From contig NZ_JAQZAJ010000004.1 in assembly GCF_028737195.1 (NCBI RefSeq), positions 310,001 through 374,000 on the forward strand: DNA of 64,000 nt, given 5' to 3'. Both the position numbers and the translations under genes were made by a program. The notes under the pieces were generated by a model, which was given only the letters and a program-made list of their open reading frames with translations, did no database searches and was not told where the DNA came from. Source of the DNA: Pseudovibrio exalbescens (GTDB taxonomy: Bacteria; Pseudomonadota; Alphaproteobacteria; Rhizobiales; Stappiaceae). Shown one piece after another: positions 19,391 through 28,807 of this stretch; positions within the stretch are counted from its first letter, which is position 1; the number at the start of each line of letters is the position of its first letter.

Positions 19391-20050
19391 ATGTGCGTAA
19401 AGCAGCAGGCTGATGCGGGCCTGGCCTATTTGACCGAGTGGATATCCAAGTCCGGCTTCCTCCGTAAAACCCTGAAAAAAGGGGACTTTGTGCTGCGGCA
19501 AGGGCAGCAGATCGATCAGCTTTACTGGCTCTCCAAGGGCACATGTACGGTGAATTACACTGCGGCGAACGGGCGCAGATATAGCCATGGCCGGTTTGGG
19601 CCCGGTGACCGCCTTTACGGCGAGATCGAGTTCCTGAACGGGCGGCCCGTTCAGTTCGACATTTGCTGCGATGAGGATGCGGAGGTGGTCGTCATTCCGC
19701 CCGCCGCGCTGGCGACCGTTATGCAGGAGCAGCCAAATGTGATCATCTGGTTGGCGCAGTGCATGGCGGAAACCTACCACCATGTTACCCAGCATCTCAC
19801 GAACCAGTTCATGTTCCCCCTCGCCTACAGCATTGCCAAAGACCTGTTGGAACGGGAGCTGGGAAACCGGCCAGCGGTACAGTTTGACAAGGTGTTTCGG
19901 GAGGCCGAGCGGTTTGGCTGCTCCGAACGGGTGTATCGGCGTGCCGTAACTCAGCTTATCGATCTTGAGTTGGTGGAAAAAACAAATTCCCTGCTACGAA
20001 TTACCGACATCGAACGCCTCAAACGCTATCTGGAAGAAGAAGAAAGCTGA
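19391..20050 (+). CDS. Crp/Fnr-family regulator (YeiL-like)
   Basis: A 219-residue regulator with an N-terminal cyclic-nucleotide-binding-type barrel (about residues 15-125) and a C-terminal winged helix (about 150-210). There is no N-terminal cysteine cluster of the FNR type, only scattered cysteines (residues 2, 52, 96 and 97), so oxygen sensing by an iron-sulfur cluster is not obvious. Size and order resemble YeiL, which in E. coli sits beside a nucleoside hydrolase gene. Here it is divergent from deoD, so control of nucleoside use is a reasonable guess. Start supported by GAGGA seven bases upstream. Confidence 0.75.
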   Translation: MCVKQQADAGLAYLTEWISKSGFLRKTLKKGDFVLRQGQQIDQLYWLSKGTCTVNYTAANGRRYSHGRFGPGDRLYGEIEFLNGRPVQFDICCDEDAEVVVIPPAALATVMQEQPNVIIWLAQCMAETYHHVTQHLTNQFMFPLAYSIAKDLLERELGNRPAVQFDKVFREAERFGCSERVYRRAVTQLIDLELVEKTNSLLRITDIERLKRYLEEEES

Positions 20051-20208
20051 GGAGCGCTCATGGATCGGGCGTATCACTCGCAACGTTGTACAAGGCGCAC
20101 CGCCTCATGACGTTCTGTGCGACAGGGAAAGCCCGCTGCCGCTATGGCCATTGGGTCGAGCGGGCATAACTTTTCACCGCAAGAGGCCGGGTGCGGGGAT
20201 AACCTGCA

Positions 20209-20233
20209 AGCCTTGGGGGCGGTCCCCAAGGCT
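20209..20233. other. Perfect hairpin between convergent genes
   Basis: AGCCTTGGGG (20209-20218) and CCCCAAGGCT (20224-20233) with a five-base loop. It lies between the Crp-like and nagB-like stops and probably protects or terminates transcripts, but neither side has a T tract. Confidence 0.5.
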
Positions 20234-20263
20234 CACCCAGCCCTCATCTAGTCGGGTCAGATC

Positions 20264-21007
20264 TTACGCTGTCTCCAGCAAACCGGCGGACTGAGGATCC
20301 AGAAACACAACCGCGTTCTGGTGGGTCTGCAAAATGGAGGCTGGGTACATCGGGTCCACCGGCCCGCTGATGGTGTGTTTCACGGCTTCCGCCTTGCGCT
20401 CATCTGGGGCAACGCAAATGATTTGCTCTGCTTTCATCATCTGCGGAATGGTCATGGTGATCGCGGTGCGCGGCACGGCGTCCAGGTCGGAAAACCAGCC
20501 TTCCTTTACCTGTTGGACGCGGGAGACATCATCAAGTTGTACCCCTATGAAGGCGCTGCCGCTTTCAAAGTTGGCGGGTGGTTCATTGAAGGCCAGATGG
20601 CAATTTTCCCCAATTCCGCAATAACATAGATCGATGCGGGTTTGGTCCAGACGATCTGTGAGCCGCGTCAGTTCTGCCACCATATCCTCGGCGTCTGCTT
20701 CCACGGGCACAAATTCCACGCCCGGCGCATGGGCTACAAAGCGCTCCAGAAGATACTTGCGAAAGCTGGCGGGATGATCGTCTGCAATGCCCACGAACTC
20801 GTCCAGATGGAACGCGGTGACCTTGTCCCAGGGCACGTCGTGCTCAGGTTTCACCAGGTCTTCCAGCATTCCGATCTGGCTTGTGCCTGTGGCCAGAATG
20901 ATGTTGGCGTGGCCATGCTCTGAGATGGCCTTCTTGATAAGCTGAACGCCCAGTTCAGCGGCCCGGGCGTCCAAATCCGTCTTGTCGTCGGCAATTATGA
21001 CCTGCAT
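20264..21007 (-). CDS. nagB: Glucosamine-6-phosphate deaminase-like isomerase (NagB family)
   Basis: Converts glucosamine-6-phosphate to fructose-6-phosphate and ammonia, if the family assignment holds for substrate. The 247 residues show the sugar-phosphate loop ATGTSQ at about 41-46, the ring-opening Asp in FHLDEFVG, and the active-site block GIGENCHLAFNEP. In E. coli NagB the last block reads GIGNDGHIAFNEP with a D-H-E relay; here the Asp position is Asn while His and Glu are kept, a variation also known in other members. No nagA, nagE or nagK lies nearby. A perfect hairpin separates it from the autotransporter gene upstream on the same strand. Confidence 0.82.
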   Translation of the reverse strand: MQVIIADDKTDLDARAAELGVQLIKKAISEHGHANIILATGTSQIGMLEDLVKPEHDVPWDKVTAFHLDEFVGIADDHPASFRKYLLERFVAHAPGVEFVPVEADAEDMVAELTRLTDRLDQTRIDLCYCGIGENCHLAFNEPPANFESGSAFIGVQLDDVSRVQQVKEGWFSDLDAVPRTAITMTIPQMMKAEQIICVAPDERKAEAVKHTISGPVDPMYPASILQTHQNAVVFLDPQSAGLLETA

Positions 21008-21097
21008 GCGTTTCTCCCAACCCAGACCGGTGAATTCACCTCAGGTAGCCAGCCTAGACTATCAAAAGTTTCCCTTTGAAAATACTAGCTGTTTTCT

Positions 21098-21132
21098 GCG
21101 TCTTCAGAAACCCAATGGATTTCTGAAGACGC
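21098..21132. other. 13-bp perfect hairpin between autotransporter and nagB
   Basis: GCGTCTTCAGAAA (21098-21110) pairs with TTTCTGAAGACGC (21120-21132) around a nine-base loop. It follows the autotransporter stop on the minus strand and probably ends or stabilises that mRNA; no T tract follows, so it may not be a true intrinsic terminator. Confidence 0.55.
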
Positions 21133-21151
21133 CGGGTTGGTGAATAAGCCC

Positions 21152-24100
21152 TTAGAATTGCAGGTTAAACCGGGCGTTGAGGCCGTGGTTCTGGGCATCC
21201 GATGCGATCTGACCGGAGTAGGTCACGCCCACGCTGGCGCGATCGCTGAGGGCTGCTGCAAAGCCTGCTTCCACAAGGCCAACATCCTGTGCAATTGGCG
21301 TCCCTTCCACGGTGAAGCTGTTGCCGCCGGATGCAAAGCTCTGAGTGAAATCAATGGTTTCCTCAGATGCATGCTGCCAGCCAGCCATGCCGCGTGCGGT
21401 GATGGCGGTGTCGCCAAGCATGAAGGTGGACGCAACCCGCAGACCCAGGGTGGTGAACAAAACGTCATCGCTCTGGTCATCTGCTGTCAGAACTGCGTTG
21501 CCGCCTTCCTCGGTGAAGCCGTCACTCTCCAGGTTGACATAGGCAAGGCCTGCAAATGGCTCCAGATAAACACCAGAAACATCAAAGCCGTAGCCCAGTT
21601 CACCGAAGGCCTGATAGGTCATGGCATCCTGATCGGAGGTCACGCTGTCGGTAAACGTACCGCCGCCCAAGGACACAGCGCGCTTACCGTCCATCTGGTG
21701 CCAGGTGGCCGCCATGCCGCCGCGCACTTTGAACTGGTCAAACTGCGATCCGATGTAAGCGCCGATGGTGTAGTTGTCGCTGTCCATGGAAGACTGGCGG
21801 TCATCCACATCCATGTTGGAGGTGCTGTAGCCGCCCATCACGCCCACGCGGGCGGTGCCAAAGGCAAGCGCGTCCGCACCGAACATGACGCCGCCGGTTG
21901 AACGGTCCATTTCAGCGGCATTGCCATCTGCATCAGACTGGCCCCAGCTGCCGAAAGCCTGGCTCCACAGCGCAAGGCTGCCGAGTTTTTCGGTGCTCAG
22001 GTCAGACCCGACACGGGCGGCATCGCCGGCGGAGGCCTCATAGAGGCGATCGGCAGCCGCAGTGCGGGCAAAGCGGCTGTCTTCAATGAGCGCACCGCGT
22101 GCGGAAGCGTTGATTTCGCCGGACAAACTGTCATAGGCGGCGGCGGCCTCAGCTTCAGAGGAGGTGCTCATCACAACAGCGTTGTAGACCGCATTGGAGG
22201 TGTCCATGGACCCAATAACCGCGCCAACCGCGTTCTGGTTGACCGAGGCATCCGCGATTTCAAAGGTTACATCGTTGCGGGTCAAGGTCAGGGAGATGTC
22301 GTTGCCATCGCCCGATGCATAGTCAAGCGTCTCATCAAGGAACAACAGGTCGTTGATGTCCTTTACCTCAGTAAAAGTGCCGGTGATGGCGTTTGTGCCC
22401 TGATTGTCAAGGATGATGAACGGACCTGTTGGGGCAACGTCCCACTGGGTGGAGTCGTTTGGCGTCATCACCAGCTCAAGCGTGGTGCCGCTGATGTCCA
22501 CATCACCTGTGACAACCAGCTGATCGGCCTTGGCAAGAGAGGCATTGACGTTGCCTTCCACCTCGATTTCCAGCACGCCAATGCCAGAGTAGTTGCCGTT
22601 AATGGTCGTCACGCCAATGGAGTTGCCCGGCGCGATTCGGCCGTTGTTGTTCGTGACATTGCCAATAATGGAGCCATGACCACCCAAAACACCCGTGCCT
22701 TCGACTTCAACGTTACTTTGCAGGCTTGCCGTGTTCTTGTCAGAAGAAGAGCCAACCACCAGCTTGCCGTCTCTGACGATTGTCGTGCCACCAACAACGT
22801 TGTTGGCGGCATCAAGGTGGAGGTCGCCCAGACCGGTTTTTTCAAGACGGCCTGCGGTGGTCACTGCGCCGGTGAGCGACAGGGTGTTGCCGGAAACATC
22901 CACCGTTCCATTCGCGCCATCCAGATCGAAGTTATCGAGCTCGATTGCCTCTGTGCCGGTCGTGCGGAAGGTACCCCCATTCAAAGAAATGGCACCGGTA
23001 CCGAGCTGACTGATGTGAGAGACTGTAAGAACGCCGCCATTGATCAAGGTGCCGCCGGAGTAGGTGTTGGCGGCCGTAAGAGTGATGTCGCCCTCGCCAG
23101 ACTTGATCAGCTTGCCTTCACCACTGATGACACCGTAAAAAGTGCCGTCATCATTCTGATCCAGTTCGAACTCAGCCCCACTCTCAACGTCGACACTGCT
23201 TTTCAAATTCTCAGTGGTGCCAACAAGCCGACCTTCTTCAATGGTGACCCCATTGAAAACATTGATCTCATCGGTCAAAGTGAGCGTGCCCGTACCGCGT
23301 TTTGTGACCGTTCCATTACCCCAGATGTCACCGTTGAAAGTGCCATCGGTATCCTGATCGAAACGGATATTGGAGTTGTAATAGAGCGCAAACTGCCCCT
23401 GTAGGCTGTCGGTATTGCCCGCCAGAGTGCCTTTGCTGACTGTCGTTCCGCCAGTATAGGTATTCATGCCAGTCAGTATGAGAGTGCCGGACCCGTATTT
23501 GTCGATTTTGCCGCCACCAGTGATGTTGCCAGTGTGAGTGCCACTGGTTTCTTGATAAAATCTCAGCCAGCCCTCATCTGAGATATCAATATCGCCCTGC
23601 AGGTTGCTTGACTTTACGACCAGAGATCCGCCCTCAATGCGGGTGCCGCCGGTATGGGTGTACTGCCCCTCTAGCACAAGCGATTCTGGCCCGGTCTTCA
23701 CAAGGCGCCCTTCACCCGAAACGTTTGCTGTAAAACTGGTATCCGCAGTAGAGCCCGATGGAGGGTTCACCTCCAACGTTGCGCCATTTGCAACGGAAAT
23801 GTCACCAATCAGATTGGACGTTCGGCCAGATAGTGTCCCTTGTTCAACAACAGTGCCGCCCGTATGGCTATTGGTCCCTGTCAGTGTGACAGTGCCGGTA
23901 CCCGTTTTTACGAGGCGGCCATCCCCGACGTACCTTACAGAAGAAGTGCCGCTCGTTGCCTGATCAAATGTGAGAGTTGTTCCTGTAGAGGACGAAATAT
24001 ACCCTTGGAGGCTATCTGCCGTACCTTGTAGAGTACCCTCGTTGAGCCAAGTAATTCCCGAATATGTATTGGTACCGGTCAATATGAGCGTGCCGGTACC

Positions 24101-24937
24101 GGTCTTGGTCAGGCCCCCATCGCCAGAAAGATCGGCTTGTACTCCCACGTTGAAGGCCTGAGTGTCCAAAGTCAGCCCAGAACCGGACAATGTAAATGTA
24201 TCGTTAGAGTCAAAGCCTGAGATAAAAGAGGCATTGTCTTCAAGTGCTTGTATGGTCCCGCCGTCCACATTAACAGCAACCGCACCGCCCGACTGAGCTT
24301 CAAGGTTCTTGCTGCTCAAAACTGCGCCGGATGAAATGGAGATGTGGGCCGTACCGTTGAGGTGCCCCAACCAAAAATCTCCCTGTGTGGAGAGTTTCGC
24401 GGAATTGCTCAGTTCCAGATACCCTGTGTCACGTTGGCCGACGAATGACGTGCCCCTGAACTCTACTTCTGTCCCTACACCATCAATACGCATGTAGGCT
24501 GTTGTATCTTGGTAAAACGTGTCAGATACCCAAACTTGACCAAAGCTCGCGGAGGCTCCATTCAAGAACTCTGCGACCACATTTGCGCCGCTCACATGGA
24601 GCGAACTCTCGGCCTCTAAAGTGCCTCCGTTAACACTCAGCACAGTTGTCTTGTCTGCGTAACTGCCCCCAAGATCGACCCTTCCGTATCCGGACGGTCC
24701 ATCCTGAGCGATCAGTTTACCTGAACTATCAATAGTTAGTGACGCGTCGTCGCGCACAATCACACTGTTGAACGTTTGCTCATCCGAGATCGTTCGGGCC
24801 TCATTTGACAGATCAAGATCAGCAGCCATGCCCTTGGCAGTCGGCACACACAGAATTGTTATTGCCGTGGTTGCCAACAAAAAAGGTCTAAGCGAAAGAG
24901 TTGAATATTTTGGTGCGCGAGTGCTGCAGCTTTTCAT
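21152..24937 (-). CDS. Autotransporter with PATR-repeat passenger (type V secretion)
   Basis: A 1261-residue outer-membrane autotransporter. The N terminus has an extended signal peptide (cleavage near GMAA, residue 39). The passenger is a predicted beta helix with about seven copies of the passenger-associated transport repeat, each a variant of L-x-K-x-G-x-G-x-L-x-L-x-x-x-N-T-Y-S/T-G-G, from about residue 275 to 715. A linker follows, then the C-terminal beta-barrel from about residue 987 (LWSQAFGSWGQSD) ending in the aromatic residue Phe (RFNLQF), as needed for barrel insertion. No protease or lipase motif was seen in the passenger, so an adhesin or surface-layer role is likelier. It is monocistronic with 348 bases upstream. 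Confidence 0.92.
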   Translation of the reverse strand: MKSCSTRAPKYSTLSLRPFLLATTAITILCVPTAKGMAADLDLSNEARTISDEQTFNSVIVRDDASLTIDSSGKLIAQDGPSGYGRVDLGGSYADKTTVLSVNGGTLEAESSLHVSGANVVAEFLNGASASFGQVWVSDTFYQDTTAYMRIDGVGTEVEFRGTSFVGQRDTGYLELSNSAKLSTQGDFWLGHLNGTAHISISSGAVLSSKNLEAQSGGAVAVNVDGGTIQALEDNASFISGFDSNDTFTLSGSGLTLDTQAFNVGVQADLSGDGGLTKTGTGTLILTGTNTYSGITWLNEGTLQGTADSLQGYISSSTGTTLTFDQATSGTSSVRYVGDGRLVKTGTGTVTLTGTNSHTGGTVVEQGTLSGRTSNLIGDISVANGATLEVNPPSGSTADTSFTANVSGEGRLVKTGPESLVLEGQYTHTGGTRIEGGSLVVKSSNLQGDIDISDEGWLRFYQETSGTHTGNITGGGKIDKYGSGTLILTGMNTYTGGTTVSKGTLAGNTDSLQGQFALYYNSNIRFDQDTDGTFNGDIWGNGTVTKRGTGTLTLTDEINVFNGVTIEEGRLVGTTENLKSSVDVESGAEFELDQNDDGTFYGVISGEGKLIKSGEGDITLTAANTYSGGTLINGGVLTVSHISQLGTGAISLNGGTFRTTGTEAIELDNFDLDGANGTVDVSGNTLSLTGAVTTAGRLEKTGLGDLHLDAANNVVGGTTIVRDGKLVVGSSSDKNTASLQSNVEVEGTGVLGGHGSIIGNVTNNNGRIAPGNSIGVTTINGNYSGIGVLEIEVEGNVNASLAKADQLVVTGDVDISGTTLELVMTPNDSTQWDVAPTGPFIILDNQGTNAITGTFTEVKDINDLLFLDETLDYASGDGNDISLTLTRNDVTFEIADASVNQNAVGAVIGSMDTSNAVYNAVVMSTSSEAEAAAAYDSLSGEINASARGALIEDSRFARTAAADRLYEASAGDAARVGSDLSTEKLGSLALWSQAFGSWGQSDADGNAAEMDRSTGGVMFGADALAFGTARVGVMGGYSTSNMDVDDRQSSMDSDNYTIGAYIGSQFDQFKVRGGMAATWHQMDGKRAVSLGGGTFTDSVTSDQDAMTYQAFGELGYGFDVSGVYLEPFAGLAYVNLESDGFTEEGGNAVLTADDQSDDVLFTTLGLRVASTFMLGDTAITARGMAGWQHASEETIDFTQSFASGGNSFTVEGTPIAQDVGLVEAGFAAALSDRASVGVTYSGQIASDAQNHGLNARFNLQF

Positions 24938-25285
24938 TCTAGGGCCTTCCGAACAATGGCCCTAAAAAGAGCCAAATGAGAACGATTTGCCCTTTAAATG
25001 CCATAGTTGTTACTTTTACGCATGATGCAATTGCACTAGGCACATCAGAAACAGTACGGAAAACAAAGTTTTATACAGGTTTTTCGGTAACCTTCTATTA
25101 ACCAGTCAAGTCATCGCAGCAGGCGAAGACCTGTCATCCAGCAAGACGGTTGTATTCGACAGCTAACTTCTTCAAAGACCGAAATTTCCTTTTCTGCGCT
25201 TTGTTGAAAATCTTGTACTCCGCTTCAAGCTGTACAACTGAGCGGAGAGAGCGTAGGAACTAGCCACCTTTACAGGAGACTGGCT
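24938..25285. other. Divergent intergenic region, autotransporter / MOSC
   Basis: 348 bases without a supportable gene, carrying the promoters of both divergent genes. One inverted repeat stands out: CTCCGCT (25218-25224) and AGCGGAG (25241-25247), in the leader of the MOSC gene. Otherwise AT-rich with no recognised operator. Confidence 0.4.
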
Positions 25286-25972
25286 ATGACCCTTTCAGCG
25301 CGCATTACCGGCCTTTACGTAGGCAAATCGGAACGTCTGTGGCAGGACAAGGCGCCCTCAGCGATACGCAAAAAGTATCGGGAAGGGCCGCTGGAGTTGA
25401 ACAAACTCGGTTTTCTAGAGGATGAGCAAGCGGATCTGGAGGTTCATGGCGGGCCGGAAAAGGCACTGCATCACTATGCTGCCGAACATTACGCGCGGTG
25501 GGCAGAGGAGTTTCCAGAGCATGCGGCCCTGTTCAAACCCGGTGCAGTTGGCGAGAACATCTCCACAACGGGCCTGACCGAAAGCAATTTGTGCCTTGGT
25601 GATGTTTTCTCTTTGGGCAGCGCAAGGGTGCAGATTTGCCAGGGCCGCCAGCCCTGCTGGAAGCTGGTCTCACACACGGGTATTGCCTCCATGGCCATGC
25701 GATTTCAAAAGACCGGATTTACGGGGTGGTACTACCGCGTTCTTGAAGGCGGCAGCGCGCGCGCGGGCGATACCATGAGCCTCTTGGACCGTCCTCATGA
25801 GGATCTGGTGCTCGCGGATGTGATTGCTGCCCGGTTCAATCCACGTCTTGACCCAGCCTTGGCACAGAAGCTTGCAGACACCGCTGTTCTCAGCGAGAGT
25901 TGGCGCAAAGCCTTTTTGAAGAAATCCCATGCGGGTTTTAAAGAAGACACCAGCAAGCGGCTGGACGGCTAA
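25286..25972 (+). CDS. MOSC-domain protein (YiiM-like)
   Basis: A 228-residue protein of the YiiM type: MOSC core (about residues 30-165) plus a C-terminal helical 3-alpha domain (about 170-225). The family cysteine is present in the block CQGRQPCWKL, and the start DLEVHGGPEKALHHY is a typical molybdenum-cofactor binding element. YiiM proteins reduce N-hydroxylated compounds such as 6-hydroxylaminopurine with Mo cofactor; the same activity is likely. Start supported by GGAGAC. A strong terminator follows. Confidence 0.87.
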   Translation: MTLSARITGLYVGKSERLWQDKAPSAIRKKYREGPLELNKLGFLEDEQADLEVHGGPEKALHHYAAEHYARWAEEFPEHAALFKPGAVGENISTTGLTESNLCLGDVFSLGSARVQICQGRQPCWKLVSHTGIASMAMRFQKTGFTGWYYRVLEGGSARAGDTMSLLDRPHEDLVLADVIAARFNPRLDPALAQKLADTAVLSESWRKAFLKKSHAGFKEDTSKRLDG

Positions 25973-26050
25973 ACGGGTCGGTTAAGCAACACTCCCTACT
26001 AAAAATCGGGATGTGTGCCCCCCATCTTCAGATCATCCAACCTCCCATTG

Positions 26051-26098
26051 ACGGCTTGCCTGCGCGCTCCTCCTCTGCTGGCAAGCCGTTTCTTTTTT
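26051..26098 (+). terminator. Terminator after MOSC gene
   Basis: ACGGCTTGCC (26051-26060) pairs with GGCAAGCCGT (26080-26089), followed by TTCTTTTTT. Confidence 0.85.
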
Positions 26099-26217
26099 GT
26101 GCCGTGCAGCAGGGTATCCTCTGAAATTCAGTTGAACCTTTGTGCCATTTCGATCTGCCCGTAATGGGATATGCTTTCGTGCATCCTGTGAAGAGCACAG
26201 GCGCAAAAAGGCACCCG

Positions 26218-27543
26218 ATGGAGCTTCTCCTACCTCTTGCTGACCGGCGTTACCGGTATCTTTTCGCGGCTCAAGTGATCGCGCTGTTTGGCACTGGCCT
26301 TGCCACGGTCGCGTTGTCGTTGCTCGCGTTCGATCTGGCGGGAGAAGAGGCTGGGCTGGTGTTGGGAACGGCCTTCACCATCAAGATGGTGGCGTATGTG
26401 GGGCTTGCGCCACTGAGCGCTGTGTTTACCGAACGCCTGCCCCGCCGGGCGGTGTTGGTCGCGCTTGGGCTGGTGCGCGCAAGTGTGGCGTTGCTGCTGC
26501 CATTTGTGACGGAGATCTGGCAGATCTACCTGCTGATTTTCATCATGCAAGCCGCTTCTGCTGCGTTCACGCCCACTTTTCAGGCCACCATTCCAGAGGT
26601 TCTGCCGGACGAAAAGACCTACACCAACGCGCTCTCCCTGTCCCGACTGGCCTACGACCTTGAGAACCTTCTGACGCCCTCTGTTGCCGCTGTTATCTTG
26701 CTGGTGACCAGTTACCAGAGCCTGTTCTGGGGCACTTCAATTGGCTTCCTTGCCTCTGCGTTGTTGGTGCTCAGCGTCGTGTTGCCTTCACCCAGGGCCA
26801 AGGGCGCTGCGCCCTTCGGTAAGCGGCTCACATCTGGCCTCAACATTTATCTGCGCACACCGCGGCTGCGCGGAATGCTGGCAATCTATCTGAGCGTTGC
26901 AGCAGGCGGGGCCATGGTGATCGTCAATACGGTGGTGTTGGTTCAAGGGTCCTACGGCCTGCAACCGGGTGATGTAGCCATCGCGCTGGCCTGCTTTGGC
27001 GGTGGCTCCATGGTGGCAGCGTTGGTGTTGCCAGCTGTACTGGAGCAGGTGCCAGACCGTGTTGTCATGCAGGCGGGCGCTGCGCTCATGGCGGTGCTCA
27101 TGTCTGTGGGCACCTTCACAACCGGCTATGAGACACTTCTGGTGCTTTGGGCGTTGATGGGGCTTGGATATGGCGCGGCGCAAACACCGTCGGGCCGGGT
27201 TTTGAAGCGGTCTTCGCACAGTGCGGACCGCCCCGCACTGTTTGCCGCGCAATTTGCCCTGAGCCACGCCTGTTGGCTGTTGACCTATCCGCTTGCCGGA
27301 TGGTTGGGCGCTGGCATTGGCTTGGGGCCGACATTCGTTGTTCTGGCGGCGCTGTGTTGGCTGGGGTTGATTTTGAGCCTGTGGCTCTGGCCTGCTTCCG
27401 ACCGCGAAGCTCTGGTGCATTCTCACCCGGAAATGTCGAGGGATGATCCGCACCTTTCGCAGGGCGATCGCCGATTTGGGCGTACCCACCGCCATGCCTA
27501 TGTAATTGATGACCTGCACCCGCATTGGCCACATCGGATGTGA
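26218..27543 (+). CDS. MFS transporter, multidrug/siderophore exporter-like
   Basis: A 441-residue major facilitator with about twelve transmembrane helices, of the MFS_3-like exporter type (EntS-related architecture). The A-motif region between helices 2 and 3 reads AVFTERLPRRAVLV. A polar 40-residue tail closes the protein and may be cytoplasmic. The ATG at 26218 starts directly before the first helix; a longer frame from 26140 would add 26 residues without hydrophobic pattern. Substrate unknown. It lies upstream of, but is probably not part of, the B12-controlled cobalt operon. Confidence 0.75.
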   Translation: MELLLPLADRRYRYLFAAQVIALFGTGLATVALSLLAFDLAGEEAGLVLGTAFTIKMVAYVGLAPLSAVFTERLPRRAVLVALGLVRASVALLLPFVTEIWQIYLLIFIMQAASAAFTPTFQATIPEVLPDEKTYTNALSLSRLAYDLENLLTPSVAAVILLVTSYQSLFWGTSIGFLASALLVLSVVLPSPRAKGAAPFGKRLTSGLNIYLRTPRLRGMLAIYLSVAAGGAMVIVNTVVLVQGSYGLQPGDVAIALACFGGGSMVAALVLPAVLEQVPDRVVMQAGAALMAVLMSVGTFTTGYETLLVLWALMGLGYGAAQTPSGRVLKRSSHSADRPALFAAQFALSHACWLLTYPLAGWLGAGIGLGPTFVVLAALCWLGLILSLWLWPASDREALVHSHPEMSRDDPHLSQGDRRFGRTHRHAYVIDDLHPHWPHRM

Positions 27544-27617
27544 GGCGGGGCTGCCCACGCCCCCACGTTAGAAGCGATTGACTTTTGAGTTGAAGTCGGG
27601 GCACCTTTGCGCCCGTC

Positions 27618-27812
27618 AATTGGTTCTCAGGAACATGCGTTACTGGGATTAAAAGGGAACACGGTGCGGCGTACCCATCAGGGACCAAATCCGTGGCTGC
27701 CCCCGCAACTGTAAGCGGCGAGCGAGGCTTGAGAGACCACTGGAAGGAGTTTCTTCCGGGAAGGAAAGCCAATTCGCAACGACCCGCAAGCCAGGAGACC
27801 TGCCGTTGATCG
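27618..27812 (+). promoter_or_regulatory. Cobalamin (B12) riboswitch
   Basis: The conserved blocks of the adenosylcobalamin riboswitch appear in order: a GGGAACACGGTG-type block (27655-27666), GGCTGCCCCCGCAACTGTAA (27694-27713) followed by GCGG, CCACTGG (27738-27744), a GGGAAGGAAAG-type block near 27760, GACCCGCAAG and the B12 box CCAGGAGACCTGCC (27791-27804). It precedes the cobalt-transport operon, so excess B12 should turn off cobalt uptake. The exact outer boundaries are estimated. Confidence 0.95.
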
Positions 27813-27974
27813 CCAAGGGGCAAGCCCTTGGATCCAACCGGACGCCGGGGTGAGCGTCTGGCGCGGAAATGAGCTGCAGGCCCAAAGATTTGAGCCGTAT
27901 TCTCTTTCTTTGCCGTTCCCCCTTCGTCCTTTCCTAGCACCCGGCGCTGCCGGACTTATGGAGAGACGATACCT

Positions 27975-28772
27975 ATGTCTTTTAAAAAACTTGGGCTTTC
28001 CGCCCTTGCTGCAACCGCCATTTTGGCTTCCCTGCCCGCACAGGCCCACTTTCAGCTCGCCTATTCGCCTGAAGTGAACCTGCAAGAGTCAGGAGACCTG
28101 CCGCTGAAGCTGGTGTTCTGGCATCCCTTCGAAAACGGCCATGTGATGGATATGGAAACGCCGCAAGCGGTCTATGCCATCAACCGTGGCAAAAAGATTG
28201 ATCTTATGGGCAGCTTGAAGCCCATTTCGTTTCAAGGTTCAGAAAATGCCGGTTCGGCCTTCGAGGCAACGCTGCCGGTCAAGCGCTCTGGCGACTATGT
28301 GGTGGTGGTGGAACCTGCCCCCTACTTTGAGGCCAGCGAAGACATCTTCATTCAGCAGATCACCAAGTCTTACTTCAACCGTAGTGAGGTGCCGACCGAT
28401 TGGATGGAACCGCAAGGGCTGAAAACGGAGATCATTCCGCTGAACCGGCCCACCAACATCGTGGCGGGCTCCACTTTCAGCGGCAAGGTGCTGTCTGATG
28501 GCAAGCCGGTGGCCGGTGCCGAAATCGAGATTGAGTACATGGCCGCAGAGCCCGACATGGAGAACAACCGCGCTTCGGAAGCAACGGCTTCTCCTTTGCC
28601 GGGGGGCTCTCTGGTCGCGGTGACCGATGCCAATGGCACCTTTACCTTTGGTGTGCCCAAGGCCGGGTTCTGGGGCTTCGCCGCGCTTGGTACTGGTCCG
28701 GACAAAGTGCATGAGGGCAAAGAGCTTTCGCAGGATGCGGTAATCTGGGTGCGTGCCTATGCCATGGATTGA
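27975..28772 (+). CDS. DUF4198 periplasmic metal-binding protein of the cobalt transporter
   Basis: A 265-residue exported protein: signal peptide ending QAQA (residue 24), followed at once by HFQLAY, so the mature N terminus starts with His. It is a DUF4198 protein (NikK/CbiK-like group) that commonly accompanies nickel or cobalt ECF transporters and is thought to deliver metal to the CbiM-type subunit. A carboxypeptidase-regulatory-like domain is in the C-terminal half (GKPVAGAEIEIEY). First gene after the B12 riboswitch; CbiM starts 36 bases after its stop. Confidence 0.85.
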   Translation: MSFKKLGLSALAATAILASLPAQAHFQLAYSPEVNLQESGDLPLKLVFWHPFENGHVMDMETPQAVYAINRGKKIDLMGSLKPISFQGSENAGSAFEATLPVKRSGDYVVVVEPAPYFEASEDIFIQQITKSYFNRSEVPTDWMEPQGLKTEIIPLNRPTNIVAGSTFSGKVLSDGKPVAGAEIEIEYMAAEPDMENNRASEATASPLPGGSLVAVTDANGTFTFGVPKAGFWGFAALGTGPDKVHEGKELSQDAVIWVRAYAMD

Positions 28773-28807
28773 ACCCAACGCTCTCAACCTGTTCAAGGAA
28801 ACGGCCC

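Noticed and set aside
20209-20233. Intrinsic terminator call for the perfect hairpin
   Set aside because: No T tract on either strand; kept only as a hairpin.
21137-21901. 254-codon plus-strand frame under the autotransporter barrel, and the similar one at 22676-23404
   Set aside because: Shadows of the repetitive passenger and barrel on the other strand; no initiation signals or family resemblance.
27975-28772. Calling the DUF4198 protein a nickel importer subunit
   Set aside because: The B12 riboswitch ties the operon to cobalt; metal choice follows from regulation, not from the protein.
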